64,000 nucleotides of DNA. It comes from Chryseobacterium sp. JM1. Lineage in GTDB: Bacteria; Bacteroidota; Bacteroidia; Flavobacteriales; Weeksellaceae. Both the position numbers and the translations under genes were made by a program. The notes under the pieces are model-generated. The model was not told the DNA's origin and searched no databases. It worked only from the letters and a program-made list of their open reading frames with translations. Each line of letters starts with the position of its first letter. Positions within the stretch are counted from its first letter, which is position 1. The stretch covers positions 415,052 to 479,051 of the forward strand of contig NZ_JPRN01000005.1 of the NCBI RefSeq assembly GCF_000737715.1, given 5' to 3'. Shown here piece by piece: positions 20,801 through 30,037 of this stretch.

Positions 20801-21050
20801 TGAAAACCGCCCGATCTACAGAGTGACAGGAGATATGGCTCATATTGCCTATTCCAAAGGCGCTGTAGCAATGGTCAAATTAAGCGAACTGATCGGGGAA
20901 GAAAAAGTGAATGAAGCGTTAAAAAATTTCCTTCAAAACAATAAGTATCCTAAGAAGCCTTCGTCTATGGATCTGCTTAATGAATTTTATAAAGTCTCTC
21001 CGGATGCAAATACAAGAAATCAGATAGACAGGCTTTTCAAAACATTGTAA
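17883..21050 (+). CDS. ABC-2 type permease fused to M1-family metallopeptidase
   Basis: The 1055-residue protein has about 12 hydrophobic segments in residues 15-580 in two ABC-2-like halves, then a periplasmic-like domain ending in a zinc peptidase. The zinc motif is HELSH (910-914) followed by WWGN and a glutamate at 935, 20 residues after the second His instead of the usual 18. The classical GxMEN exopeptidase motif is not obvious. Such ABC-M1 fusions are recurrent in Bacteroidota; I infer that the peptidase acts on, or senses, the exported substrate. It forms an operon with the preceding ATPase. Confidence 0.88.
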   Translation: MNALFLFEARRITKHWPAYLIALLLAGIGIFCGSQFNLTAGDGIYLNSPYTIGFMTGMLSLSIIFIAVIYAVQLLFKDQDSKFDLVLFSFPFSKWTYLSGKFSTYFLQTFFSFSFLMLGFLIGQITRTGSEMQNVFNLGYYLYPMLIFGLINTFFVCTFIFLISLIAKKKLLAVVAGLLLYVLYMVVLVFSNSPFMAGGLPQSIETQQISALLDPFGLSSYFFEARTLSVDQKNTSLVPFSGYLVINRIIFSVASLLFLWLTYRLFSFSSVSKQKVKKVNSSSEIKSKSSFSYTLSRVNFGYKNAFKSILSYAKIDLLYLFKSITIPAVSILLLFFVGMEMYAEIEKGIRLPQKYAGSGLMATTISENFPLFGLLLVAYFINDLYWRSRSSGFSLIEDSTFFSKIRLSGHFISICVLLFFFTGILIVQGIVFQAMYQYLHIDWNAYLGVFLFNTFPLILFSGLILLINHTIRNKLIALGISVLAVFLLAGPASGKIIPYPLFRIFSDFKGSYSDFNGYGIYMYAFAERLLFGAGIISFLWMIDQTIRSKKLNLITLIPSLVLLISGIFSGTLFMKGYIPKNEEKDLATAVQYEKDFKKYENKPQPEITDVITEITLNPSESSYRITGKYVLTNFTDQPIDKVFINFNPDLMTESAVFQTGSETVKINKNISEVHLKQAIKPGGMAHLNFKLSYKWYSVNGHQSFNAVIENGSFMRISRYYPVIGYQKDEEIQDEQLRKKNNLGKLAELKKPEAPEVFKKDFINLEMTVSTEGNQTVIGTGDLVKKWKKSGRNYFQYKAESIPFRFAVSSAEYKVKSVLYKDITVNIFYHKKHFENAAHLLENAKITLDYCEKNFGKYPFKTVNFAEISSFTRGFAATAYPSAIFMPEDMIFHANIHADKEQDVINELAGHELSHLWWGNSQINPDDREGAVMLSETLAMYTEMMLYKKMHGKERMKERIAMHQQIYDNEKGLSENRPIYRVTGDMAHIAYSKGAVAMVKLSELIGEEKVNEALKNFLQNNKYPKKPSSMDLLNEFYKVSPDANTRNQIDRLFKTL

Positions 21051-21258
21051 AACATTCCATCTTCATCAATTTCATCCACAAAGATCTGCTTTATTTGTGT
21101 GATTTGCGAGAAAATAATGAGCTCACGCAGATTACACAGATAAAGCAGATTCCTTTTTCTATTACTAATTAAACTGCAGCTCATGCAGTTTTTTGGATTT
21201 ATACAAATAATATTTTCACCAATCTGTAACAAAATAAAAACCATTACTACAAATTAAT

Positions 21259-21283
21259 TGACATATCAATAATTGATTAATCA
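21259..21283 (+). promoter_or_regulatory. Probable MarR operator
   Basis: Overlapping palindromes TTGACATATCAA (21259-21270), ATCAATAATTGAT (21265-21277) and TGATTAATCA (21274-21283) lie 23 bp before the marR-type start, typical of an autoregulatory site. Confidence 0.5.
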
Positions 21284-21305
21284 TTTTAAATTTAATACGG
21301 AAAAC

Positions 21306-21740
21306 ATGGAAAAATTAAATTCAATCATATTCTACCATATAGATAAAGCAATCAGGTCATACAGAAATTATGCACAGCGTCAGCTTAAGGCTAATGGTTT
21401 CACGATCACGATCGATCAGTGGCTGATTATCAAAGCTGTTCTGGAAAATCCGGGAATTACACAGAACGAAATCGGGGATCTGGTTTTTAAGGACAATGCC
21501 TCAGTAACAAGGATTATTGATCTGATGGTGAAATCAGCATATGTTATCCGGACAACCCATGCGGAAGACCGCAGAAAAACCAATCTTGAAGTCACCGAAT
21601 CCGGAATAAAGATCATCAAAGATGTTCAGAAACTGGTAGAAGGCAACCGGAAAACCGCCCTGCAGAATGTCTCAAAAGAAGAAATGGAAATCATGAACAA
21701 TGCCCTCCTTAAAATATCAGAAAACTGTAAAAAACACTAA
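21306..21740 (+). CDS. MarR family transcriptional regulator
   Basis: The 144-residue winged-helix dimer has the recognition-helix region GITQNEIGDLVFKDNASVTR and the wing HAEDRRKTNLEVTESG. The ATG at 21306 (MEKLNSI) is preferred over 21273, which lies inside the palindromic operator region. It is followed after 11 bp by an outer-membrane barrel gene, so it likely controls itself and that gene in response to a small ligand. Confidence 0.92.
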   Translation: MEKLNSIIFYHIDKAIRSYRNYAQRQLKANGFTITIDQWLIIKAVLENPGITQNEIGDLVFKDNASVTRIIDLMVKSAYVIRTTHAEDRRKTNLEVTESGIKIIKDVQKLVEGNRKTALQNVSKEEMEIMNNALLKISENCKKH

Positions 21741-21751
21741 AAAATAAAACA

Positions 21752-24166
21752 ATGGCCAAACTATTTTTACTTCTATTGGCATGGACGCTGACCTTGTTCA
21801 GCAGTCTGCTTTCGGCACAGAGTGTGCAAAATTTTTCATTGTCGGGAACGATCAGTGGTGAGAAAACCGAGCAGTTGGAAATCAATCTGTTTGACTCCGG
21901 AAATGCATTAGTCAAAACAGAAATTGCAGAACAGAATGGAAAATTCAGTTTCAGTGATCTTAAAACAGGAAATTACAAATTAAAGATTAACAGAAACGGC
22001 AGTGAAGTCTATCAGTCTGACATGATTCAAATCGCGGAAAACAAGTCGCTCTCTCCTATTGATCTCAATATTAAATCTATTGAGGGAGTGACCATTACCA
22101 AGACGAAACCTTACATCGAAAGACAGGATGGAAAAATGATCCTCAATGTTGAAAATAGCATTGCCAGCACGGGAAATTCTGCTTTTGAAGTCCTGGAAAA
22201 AGCTCCGGGCGTGAATGTAGACAGCAATGACAACATCAGTCTCCGGGGAAAAGGAAATCTTCTGGTACAAATCGACGGAAAAAACACTCCCATGACGGGA
22301 TCTGACCTGGCAGCTTATCTGCGTGGAATTCCTTCTTCAACCGTTGATAAAATAGAGTTCATTACCAATCCGTCTTCCAAATATGATGCAGCAGGAACTT
22401 CGATTATTAATATCAAGCTCAAGAAAGACCAGCGAAAAGGAACGAACGGAAGCGTTTCCACTGCTCTGGGCACTGGAAAATTCATTAAAAACAACAACAG
22501 TTTCAGCATCAACCACCGGAATAAGAAGGTGAATGTTTTTGCGAATTACAGCTTTGCGTACAGAGAATTTTATAATCATTTGGTTTTAGACAGAAATTTC
22601 TACACCAATGGGACATTCGAGAAAGCTTATCTGCAGGATAATTTTCTGAAATTCAACTTCAGAAATCATATTGCAAAAGCAGGAATGGATTATTATATGA
22701 ATGATAAAAATGTTTTGGGCTTTTCCGTTGGTTTTATAAGCAATAGGTTTGATCCGAAAGGTGACAATTCAAGTATGATTCTGGGAAATGACCATCAACC
22801 TGACGGTAGTTTTACCACCCAGAACCGCTCTCGCGATCACTGGAAAAACGTTTCATTCAACCTGAATCATAAATACACCATTGATTCATTAGGTTCGGAA
22901 ATCACGACTGATTTTGATTTTATTAATTATTCGAATACCTCACTCCAAAATTTTGAAACAAGAAATTACGAAGCATCCGGAAACCTTACTAATATTGATA
23001 TTCTACAAGGTGACATCGGCGGAAATCTAAATATTTATTCTTTAAAATCTGATGTAACAAAAAATCTGAAAAACAAATGGAAACTGGAAGCAGGAATCAA
23101 AACCAGCTTTGTGAAAGCGGACAATGACCTGAAATTCTTTAATGCAAGCTCAGGCGTTCCGGAACTGGATCTTAATAAAACCAACCATTTTATTTATGAG
23201 GAAAACATCAATGCGGTGTATGGAAATGCTTCTAAAAAGTGGGATAAATTCAGTGCTACATTTGGTTTGAGAGCTGAAAATACAAACGTAACAGGAACCC
23301 AGCTTACGACCAATCAGGTGAACAAAAAGAATTATACCCAACTCTTTCCAAGTGCCGTATTTTCTTATGATATAACGGATAAAAATAATCTGGAAATCAA
23401 TTTCAGCAGAAGGATTACACGTCCGAGCTATAATCAGTTAAATCCATTCAAGTTCTATCTGGATCCTACGACTTACAAAGCCGGAAACCCGGAGCTGAAT
23501 CCACAGACCACGATGAATTATGAGTTGACGTATAGCCTAAACAGTAAATATTTCGCCACTTTAAGTTATAGCAAAACAGATAACAACATTACAGATGTCA
23601 TCAAACCTGTCTTTGAAAACGGAGAAAATATTACCGTTCAGACCAATGAAAATTTAAGTTCTGCTTCCTATTTAGGACTGTATCTGATCGCTCCCGTGAA
23701 AGTGACGAAGTGGTGGGATATGAACAACAGCGCGAATTTCTACTACGGATCTTATACCGGAAATGTTTCAGGAACGCAGATCAATAACAAAGGGAATTTC
23801 ACCTTCAATCTCAACAGTATCAATTCATTTAAACTGGGGAATGGTTTTACCGCTGAACTGACCGGAAACTACCGTGCGAGAGAAGTCTATGCCTATATGG
23901 ATGTACAGCCGAACTGGTATCTGAATATCGGAGCTCAGAAGAAATTCAAAAACAACAGTGTTCTGAAGCTTTCATTCAATGATGTCTTCTTTACGAGCAA
24001 TCCGAAAGCACAGACCACTTTTAATAATTATGTAGAAAACTTCGTGGTAAAAAGAGATTCCCGAGTAGCAACGATCTCTTATACGTACAATTTCGGTTCA
24101 TCTAAAAATGGACAACCTAGAAAAACAGGTGGTGCAGATGATCTGAAGCAGAGAATCGGAGCGTAA
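21752..24166 (+). CDS. Outer-membrane beta-barrel protein, TonB-receptor-like
   Basis: The 804-residue protein has a signal peptide (cut near LLSAQS), an N-terminal carboxypeptidase-regulatory-like beta domain (to about residue 95), a plug-like domain (VLEKAPGVNVDSNDNISLRG, FITNPSSKYDAAG) and a C-terminal barrel ending in a basic tail. This fits the OMP_b-brl_3 family (PF14905). The substrate is unknown. Its expression is probably set by the adjacent MarR regulator. Confidence 0.92.
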   Translation: MAKLFLLLLAWTLTLFSSLLSAQSVQNFSLSGTISGEKTEQLEINLFDSGNALVKTEIAEQNGKFSFSDLKTGNYKLKINRNGSEVYQSDMIQIAENKSLSPIDLNIKSIEGVTITKTKPYIERQDGKMILNVENSIASTGNSAFEVLEKAPGVNVDSNDNISLRGKGNLLVQIDGKNTPMTGSDLAAYLRGIPSSTVDKIEFITNPSSKYDAAGTSIINIKLKKDQRKGTNGSVSTALGTGKFIKNNNSFSINHRNKKVNVFANYSFAYREFYNHLVLDRNFYTNGTFEKAYLQDNFLKFNFRNHIAKAGMDYYMNDKNVLGFSVGFISNRFDPKGDNSSMILGNDHQPDGSFTTQNRSRDHWKNVSFNLNHKYTIDSLGSEITTDFDFINYSNTSLQNFETRNYEASGNLTNIDILQGDIGGNLNIYSLKSDVTKNLKNKWKLEAGIKTSFVKADNDLKFFNASSGVPELDLNKTNHFIYEENINAVYGNASKKWDKFSATFGLRAENTNVTGTQLTTNQVNKKNYTQLFPSAVFSYDITDKNNLEINFSRRITRPSYNQLNPFKFYLDPTTYKAGNPELNPQTTMNYELTYSLNSKYFATLSYSKTDNNITDVIKPVFENGENITVQTNENLSSASYLGLYLIAPVKVTKWWDMNNSANFYYGSYTGNVSGTQINNKGNFTFNLNSINSFKLGNGFTAELTGNYRAREVYAYMDVQPNWYLNIGAQKKFKNNSVLKLSFNDVFFTSNPKAQTTFNNYVENFVVKRDSRVATISYTYNFGSSKNGQPRKTGGADDLKQRIGA

Positions 24167-24227
24167 TGGAATGATAAAAAACAGAGCTATAAAAAACACT
24201 TTTTTTTCGTGCTCAATAGTTTAAAAT

Positions 24228-24342
24228 GCAACGACGCAAAGGATAATTCACAAACATATTGTTTTAAAGGCGCAAGCATTTTATCTCCGATAAAATTGTA
24301 TACCGTTGTCATTGCGAGGAGCACAGCAACGAAGCAATCTCA
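24228..24342. repeat. Dispersed repeat, relative of 5638-5806
   Basis: CGACGCAAAGG, AAAGGCGCAAGCATTTTATC and TTGTCATTGCGAGGAGC occur in the same order as at 5638-5806. The closing inverted half is missing or degraded here. Confidence 0.7.
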
Positions 24343-24452
24343 TCGTCACCCTTGCTGAAAATTTTCGATTTTCCTGCGGCTTAAAAATGTAATCATTTTT
24401 AAAACCTTTGCGCTTTTGCGATTACCAATAACTGGGTCTTTATCACTTTAAC

Positions 24453-24483
24453 AAAAAAAATCCCTCAAATTGAGGGATTTCAT
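24453..24483 (-). terminator. Intrinsic terminator of pnp
   Basis: AAATCCCTC and GAGGGATTT form a stem 21 bp after the pnp stop, followed on the minus strand by eight T. Confidence 0.9.
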
Positions 24484-24503
24484 TTATATCTGAGATTTAA
24501 ATC

Positions 24504-26771
24504 TTAAGCTTCAGTTGAAGGGTTCTGATTGTTGTCTCTTGGAGCCTGTTCAGGTCTTCTGTCACCTTCAGGTCTGTCCTGTCTTCTGTCACCTTGAGGT
24601 CTTCTATCACCTTGTGGTCTGTCTCCTTCTGGTCTTGGCTTAGACTCAGGTCTTTCAGGTCTTGGCAATAAAACTTTTCTTGAAAGTTTCATTTTCTTAC
24701 GATCATCGTAACCCATAAACTTCACCTCTACTTCGTCACCTTCGTTGTAAGGTACTTTATCAAGACGAGCCCATTCGATTTCAGAAATGTGAAGTAATCC
24801 TTCAGTTCCTTTTGCAATCGCTACAAAAGCTCCAAAATCCATTACTTTTACCACTTTTCCTTGATACACTTCACCTACTACCGGTACAAATGTAATCTCG
24901 TTGATTCTTGCAATCGCTGCATTGATTTTCTCTCTGCTTACACCAGAGATCTCAATTCTTCCGATTTCTCCTACTTCTTCAATAGCAATAACAGTATCTG
25001 TATCTTTTTGAAGTTGTTGAATGATTTTTCCACCAGGTCCGATAACAGCACCGATGAAATCTTTAGAAATCTCAAGCATTACCATTTTCGGAGCGTGAGG
25101 TTTCACGTCTTCTCTTGGTACCGCAATTGTTTCAGTGATCTTATCAAGAATATGTAATCTTCCGTCTTTAGCTTGTAAAAGTGCTTTCTCCATGATATCC
25201 ATAGATAATCCCTGGATTTTGATATCCATTTGACAAGCCGTAATTCCGTCTGCAGTTCCCGTTACTTTAAAGTCCATATCTCCCAAGTGATCTTCATCAC
25301 CTAAGATATCAGAAAGTACCGTGAATTTTCCAGTCTTAACGTCTGTTACTAATCCCATTGCAATTCCAGAAACTGGTTTTGAAATCTGAATACCTGCATC
25401 CATCAATGCTAAAGTTCCTGCACAAACAGTTGCCATAGAAGACGAACCGTTTGATTCTAAAATATCAGAAACGATACGGATTGTGTAAGGATTTTCCTCA
25501 GGAATCATATTTGCTAAAGCTCTCTGAGCCAAGTTTCCATGTCCTACTTCTCTTCTTGAAGTTCCTCTTAAAGGTCTTGCTTCACCAGTTGAGAACGGAG
25601 GGAAGTTATAATGTAAGAAGAATCTTTCGTCATAATTTACCATTACACTGTCTACCATGTTCGCATCTTTCACAGAACCTAACGTTACTGCTGTTAAAGA
25701 TTGAGTTTCACCTCTAGTGAAAATGGCAGAACCGTGAGCTCCCGGTAAATAATCGATTTCGCTCCAGATTGGACGAATTGTTTCAGGATCACGACCATCT
25801 AGACGGATTTTGTCATTCAAAATCATCTGACGCATCGCTTCTTTCTCTACATCATGGAAATATACTTTAGCGAAAGGGGTTACTCTTTCCAATTCTTCAG
25901 CATTTTCAACATATTGAGCTAAAAATTCAGCCAAAACAGCTTTGAATTTTTCCCCTCTTTCTTCTTTTGCTGAAGGTTGCTTAGCAACTTCATATACTTT
26001 ATCATATGTTTCTTTCCACACTTTCTCACGGATAGCTTCATCGTGATTTTCGTGGCTATATTCTCTTTTTGGGAATGATTTACCTACTTTTTCGGCTAAT
26101 CTTTCCTGAGCTTCAACCTGTTTTTTAATTTCTACATGAGCGAACTGGATTGCTTCAAGCATTTCCTGCTCAGAAATTTCTTTCATTTCTCCTTCTACCA
26201 TTACGATAGAATCTTTAGTTGCCCCCACCATGATATCAAGGTCAGCAATTTTAAGATCTGCATAATTAGGGTTGATAGAAAGTTCACCATTGATTCTTAC
26301 CACTCTTACTTCAGACATTGGTCCGTTGAAAGGAATATCTGTAATAGCGATGGCTGCAGATGCTGCAAGACCTGCTAAATCATCAGGAATTGACTCTCCG
26401 TCATAAGAAATTAATGAAATCATCACCTGAACTTCCGCATGAAAATCTTCAGGGAATAATGGTCTAAGAACTCTGTCTACCAAACGCATCGTTAAGATCT
26501 CCTGATCTGATGGTCTGGCTTCTCTTCTAAAGAAATTTCCAGGAATCTTACCTCCTGCGTAGAATTTTTCTCTGTAATCAACTGTTAAAGGTAGAAAATC
26601 TACACCTTCTTTTGCTTCTTTACTGGCTACAACTGTTGCTAAAAGCATTGTTCCGCCTATTTTTACGACTACAGAACCATCAGCCTGTTTTGCTAATTTT
26701 CCTGTTTCAATTGTGATTTCTCTGCCGTCTGCAAGAGTAATCGTTTCTGTAATTGCTTGAGGTATACTCAT
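24504..26771 (-). CDS. pnp: Polyribonucleotide nucleotidyltransferase (PNPase)
   Basis: PNPase degrades RNA 3' to 5' with phosphate. The 755-residue protein has two RNase PH-like cores ([36 protein letters not shown]), then KH ([12 protein letters not shown]) and S1 ([18 protein letters not shown]) domains. After the S1 domain, about 45 residues repeat [13 protein letters not shown] units, a disordered, charged, probably RNA-binding tail. rpsO, its usual upstream neighbour, lies 2.8 kb upstream on the same strand, with two plus-strand genes between them. Confidence 0.98.
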   Translation of the reverse strand: MSIPQAITETITLADGREITIETGKLAKQADGSVVVKIGGTMLLATVVASKEAKEGVDFLPLTVDYREKFYAGGKIPGNFFRREARPSDQEILTMRLVDRVLRPLFPEDFHAEVQVMISLISYDGESIPDDLAGLAASAAIAITDIPFNGPMSEVRVVRINGELSINPNYADLKIADLDIMVGATKDSIVMVEGEMKEISEQEMLEAIQFAHVEIKKQVEAQERLAEKVGKSFPKREYSHENHDEAIREKVWKETYDKVYEVAKQPSAKEERGEKFKAVLAEFLAQYVENAEELERVTPFAKVYFHDVEKEAMRQMILNDKIRLDGRDPETIRPIWSEIDYLPGAHGSAIFTRGETQSLTAVTLGSVKDANMVDSVMVNYDERFFLHYNFPPFSTGEARPLRGTSRREVGHGNLAQRALANMIPEENPYTIRIVSDILESNGSSSMATVCAGTLALMDAGIQISKPVSGIAMGLVTDVKTGKFTVLSDILGDEDHLGDMDFKVTGTADGITACQMDIKIQGLSMDIMEKALLQAKDGRLHILDKITETIAVPREDVKPHAPKMVMLEISKDFIGAVIGPGGKIIQQLQKDTDTVIAIEEVGEIGRIEISGVSREKINAAIARINEITFVPVVGEVYQGKVVKVMDFGAFVAIAKGTEGLLHISEIEWARLDKVPYNEGDEVEVKFMGYDDRKKMKLSRKVLLPRPERPESKPRPEGDRPQGDRRPQGDRRQDRPEGDRRPEQAPRDNNQNPSTEA

Positions 26772-27133
26772 AAATTGTTTTGTGTTGCACTCCGTATTGA
26801 GTGCTTTAATTATTGATAGTTCGTCTAAATTTTCGTTTGCAAAGATAACGTATAATAATGAGATATTAAATTTTCAATCTCAGAAATAGTATGCGGAATT
26901 ATAAGATTTTATCCTCCTATTTTATCGATGAAGTAAGAATTACTTACGAAATGTTCAACTTATTGATCATATTTCATCAATAAAAATATTTTTTTCCTGA
27001 GAAAATTGCTCAAAGAATCGAGTCATTTTCGTATTATTGTCTCAAAAAGTGTAAATAATATTTTCATTTCATTAAAGATGAGTTATTTACATAAAAAACA
27101 CCTGAAAAGTTGCAGAAAAACGGGCCTCTGCCT
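26772..27133. other. Intergenic region upstream of pnp
   Basis: On the minus strand TATCTTTG at 26840-26847 is a good -7 element for pnp, about 70 bp before its ATG, though no TTG at normal spacing was found. A small palindrome GTAAG/CTTAC lies at about 26934-26950. An open frame at 27006-27209 has no coding character. Confidence 0.5.
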
Positions 27134-27141
27134 TATATTTG
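27110..27141 (+). promoter_or_regulatory. Promoter of the sugar permease gene
   Basis: TTG (27110-27112), 21 bases, TATATTTG (27134-27141), followed by a leader of about 70 bp. Confidence 0.65.
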
Positions 27142-27213
27142 CCATGCTTCTCAAAATATATATGCAGCAGACGAAACAACTGAAAGAGCTAATAATTCTT
27201 TTCAAATAAATAA

Positions 27214-28641
27214 ATGTTTATGATCAATAAAGAAGTGAAAACACAGAGCAGAAATTATACGATCCCGCTAATCACGATCACCCTGCTCTTTTTTATGTGG
27301 GGATTCATCACCTGTATGAATGATATTCTGATCCCCTATCTGAAACAACTTTTCAAACTCACCTTTTTCGAATCGATGCTGGTACAGTTCTGTTTTTTCG
27401 GAGCCTACTTTATCGGTTCCCTGATTTATTTCCTGATCTCTATTTCAAAGGGAGATCCGATTAATAAAGCGGGCTACAAAAAAGGAATTATGTTCGGTAT
27501 TTTTCTCGCGGCCTTTGGCTGTGTCTTATTTTATCCGGCAGCTACTTTTTCCTATTATCCTTTATTTCTGGGGGCTTTATTTATTCTCGGACTGGGTTTT
27601 ACAGTCCTTCAGATCACGGCCAATGCCTACGTTTCATTGCTCGGCAGCGAAGAATCTGCTTCCAGCCGTCTGAATATGACCCAGGCTTTCAATGCCTTCG
27701 GAACCACGATTGCACCGGTATTGGGAGGTCACCTGATCTTTGAATTTTTCTCAGCTCCGGACGGTTCGTTCAGCGCTGTAGCAACAAGAATTCCTTATCT
27801 GATTTTCGCCGGTATACTTTTATTGGTTGCCTTATTAATTTCAAGGGTAAAACTGCCTTCTTTCCAGACACAAGAAGAAGAAATTGTAAAAGGTTGGGGA
27901 GCTCTTGAGTTCAGCCACCTGAAATTCGGTGTTTTTGCGATGTTCTGCTACGTAGGTGGAGAAGTTGCTGTGGGAAGCTTTATTATCAGTTTTCTAGAGC
28001 AGCCTCAGATCATGGCTTTCAATGAGATCATCAGTAAAAATTATCTTTCTCTGTATTGGGGAGGGGCAATGATCGGGCGTTTTCTTGGCGCTATTTCTTT
28101 AAATCAGTCACTAAGCCAGAGTAAAAAGGCAATTTATATGTTGGGAGCAGCTGCTGCTGTTTTCCTTGTTATTTTCAGTATTGTAGATTTAAGTTTTGCA
28201 CAGATCAGCTTTTTCATTGTATTTATCGTGCTTAATTTTATTGCTTTCTTTATCGGTAAAGCAGCTCCGGCAAGGACTTTGTCTATTTTCGCCGCGATCA
28301 ATGTGGTACTTCTTATCTCTGCCATGGTTAATCAGGGTGAACTGGCGATGTACAGCATTTTAGGAATCGGGATTTTTAACTCCATTATGTTCTCCAATAT
28401 CTATACACTGGCGATTTCCGGTTTGGGTAAATATACCAGTCAGGGATCTTCTCTTGTGGTCATGGCTATTTTGGGAGGGGCTATTGTTCCTATTTTCCAG
28501 GGCTATCTTGCCGATAAGTTCGGGGTGCAGCATTCATTTATTATTCCGGTATTCTGTTACCTGGTAATTCTGATCTTCGGAGCTTACTGTACAAAATATT
28601 TAAGCCATGTGGAAGCTACTGAAGCCAAATCCGGACATTAA
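27214..28641 (+). CDS. Sugar MFS transporter, FucP/GluP type
   Basis: The 475-residue protein has 12 predicted membrane segments. The start FFMWGFITCMNDILIPYLK and the segment TVLQITANAYVSLLGSEESA with RLNMTQAFNAFGTTIAPVLG are hallmarks of the fucose/glucose/galactose:H+ symporter family. It would import a hexose across the inner membrane; the exact sugar cannot be told. It stands alone between pnp and the DUF4260 gene. An in-frame ATG 6 bp later is an alternative start. Confidence 0.93.
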   Translation: MFMINKEVKTQSRNYTIPLITITLLFFMWGFITCMNDILIPYLKQLFKLTFFESMLVQFCFFGAYFIGSLIYFLISISKGDPINKAGYKKGIMFGIFLAAFGCVLFYPAATFSYYPLFLGALFILGLGFTVLQITANAYVSLLGSEESASSRLNMTQAFNAFGTTIAPVLGGHLIFEFFSAPDGSFSAVATRIPYLIFAGILLLVALLISRVKLPSFQTQEEEIVKGWGALEFSHLKFGVFAMFCYVGGEVAVGSFIISFLEQPQIMAFNEIISKNYLSLYWGGAMIGRFLGAISLNQSLSQSKKAIYMLGAAAAVFLVIFSIVDLSFAQISFFIVFIVLNFIAFFIGKAAPARTLSIFAAINVVLLISAMVNQGELAMYSILGIGIFNSIMFSNIYTLAISGLGKYTSQGSSLVVMAILGGAIVPIFQGYLADKFGVQHSFIIPVFCYLVILIFGAYCTKYLSHVEATEAKSGH

Positions 28642-28675
28642 TATCAGATACTTAACCTATTTTAAAAATCAATAC

Positions 28676-28735
28676 ACGGTTTAATTATATAAAGTGAGAT
28701 GTTTTATAACGTCTCACTTTATATAATTAAACCGT
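28676..28735. repeat. Perfect 24-bp inverted repeat (12-base loop)
   Basis: The left arm 28676-28699 (ACGGTTTAATTATATAAAGT plus GAGA) is matched exactly by the right arm 28712-28735. It lies 35 bp after the permease stop. There is no clear T run on the plus strand, so it is not a textbook terminator, although it could work as one. Confidence 0.9.
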
Positions 28736-28785
28736 AACTTTTACATTCAATAAGACAGTTATCAGATCATCAATACTATATTATT

Positions 28786-29145
28786 ATGAAGATTCAATTA
28801 CAGCTTGAGTATTTTGCCTTTTTGACATTGGGAATCTTTGCATTCAGCCGTACGGAATTGTCCTGGTGGTGGTTTGCAGGCCTGTTCTTTGCTCCTGATA
28901 TTTCTATGCTTGGATATGTCATTAATAATAAGGTTGGAGCATTTTTCTACAATCTGTTTCATCATCTTGGGGTGGCTATTGTGATCTATCTTGTGGGAAC
29001 CGCTTTAAGTCTTCCTTACCTACAGATGATCGGAGCGATTATATTCTCACACTCGGCATTTGATCGAATTCTTGGGTATGGGCTGAAATATCCGGACAGT
29101 TTTCAGAATACCCATTTGGGAAAGATTGGAAAAGAGAAAAAGTAG
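28786..29145 (+). CDS. DUF4260 family small membrane protein
   Basis: The 119-residue protein has three to four hydrophobic segments and the conserved pieces FFAPDISMLGYVINNKVGA, YNLFHHLG and SHSAFDRILGYGLKY, matching DUF4260. The function is unknown. The last codons lie inside the first copy of a 181-bp direct repeat, so the C-terminus (GKEKK) may have been remodelled by that repeat. Confidence 0.88.
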   Translation: MKIQLQLEYFAFLTLGIFAFSRTELSWWWFAGLFFAPDISMLGYVINNKVGAFFYNLFHHLGVAIVIYLVGTALSLPYLQMIGAIIFSHSAFDRILGYGLKYPDSFQNTHLGKIGKEKK

Positions 29146-29465
29146 TGAAGCAGATCTAAAGTCTATTTTACCGGACAAAGGTATTAACCACAGATTGCAC
29201 GGATTTACACAGATGATTACGTTGATTCTGATGAAGTCAATGGATATCATGATATTTAAAAAAGTTCACGCAGATTATCAGATTATAGAGATGAGGCAGA
29301 TTTTTTCGGAAAAGAGAAAAGTAGTATAGCAGATATAAAGTCTATTTTACTGGACAGAGGTATTCCCCACGGATTTACACAGATGATTACGTTGATTCTG
29401 ATGAAGTCAATGGATATCATGATATTTAAAAAAGTTCACGCAGATTATAGAGATGACGCAGATTT
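29128..29465. repeat. 181-bp direct repeat, two copies
   Basis: The first copy starts at 29128 inside the DUF4260 gene and the second at 29309. Both carry AAAGTCTATTTTAC, GATTTACACAGATGATTACG and GTCAATGGATATCATG. The second copy is shorter (a deletion after TATT). No gene is seen in 29146-29593. Confidence 0.85.
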
Positions 29466-29542
29466 CTACTTTTGTTAATGTACTCTATCCGTATCATCTG
29501 CGAGAGCTCCGAATGATTAGAAAAGATAAAAAGTAACGGCAT

Positions 29543-29576
29543 AAAAAAAAGCAACCTCTTTCGAAGTTGCTTTTAT
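29543..29576 (-). terminator. Intrinsic terminator of rpsO
   Basis: GCAAC and GTTGC arms around CTCTTTCGAA, followed on the minus strand by eight T. Confidence 0.85.
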
Positions 29577-29593
29577 TTGAAAATCTTTGTAGA

Positions 29594-29863
29594 TTATTTT
29601 CTTAAACCTAGTTCAGCAATAATTGCTCTATATCTTGCGATATCTTTGTTTTTAAGGTAATCTAGTAAACTTTTTCTCTTACCTACCAATTTCACTAGAG
29701 ATCTCTCTGTGTTGAAATCGTGACGGTTAGCCTTTAGGTGTTGAGATAAGTGATTGATTCTGAAAGTGAAAAGAGCGATTTGTCCTTCAGCACTTCCTGT
29801 GTCTGTTGCAGATTTTCCATGTTTTGAGAAAATTTCCTGCTTTTTTTCTGTTGTTAAGTACAT
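29594..29863 (-). CDS. rpsO: 30S ribosomal protein S15
   Basis: The 89-residue S15 has the rRNA-binding residues in GSAEGQIALFTFRINHLSQHL and the end SLVKLVGKRKSLLDYLK. S15 binds the central domain of 16S rRNA early in 30S assembly. It is monocistronic here, with its own promoter and terminator. Confidence 0.99.
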   Translation of the reverse strand: MYLTTEKKQEIFSKHGKSATDTGSAEGQIALFTFRINHLSQHLKANRHDFNTERSLVKLVGKRKSLLDYLKNKDIARYRAIIAELGLRK

Positions 29864-29898
29864 TCCAATATTGTTTAATGATTATTATGTAACGGGTG

Positions 29899-29928
29899 CA
29901 AAATTACAACTATTTTTTAATTCAGCAA
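29899..29928 (-). promoter_or_regulatory. rpsO promoter
   Basis: On the minus strand TTG (29926-29928), 19 bases, TAATTTTG (29899-29906), a full match to the flavobacterial consensus. Confidence 0.85.
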
Positions 29929-29989
29929 AACATTATTGATTCCATGTATCAAAATTGATAGAAAAAAATGTTAAAAATTTCTTAATAAA

Positions 29990-30023
29990 TTGTATGTCAT
30001 CCAACGAAAAGGCAGTAATTTTG
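29990..30023 (+). promoter_or_regulatory. Promoter of the exported protein gene at 30038
   Basis: TTG (29990-29992), 23 bases, TAATTTTG (30016-30023). It shows that the true start is the ATG at 30038, not an earlier in-frame ATG at 29990 that overlaps the promoter. Confidence 0.8.
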
Positions 30024-30037
30024 CATACGAATTACAA

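Noticed and set aside
27006..27209. 67-codon frame upstream of the permease
   Set aside because: It runs across the permease promoter region, has no domain, and lacks coding-like composition.
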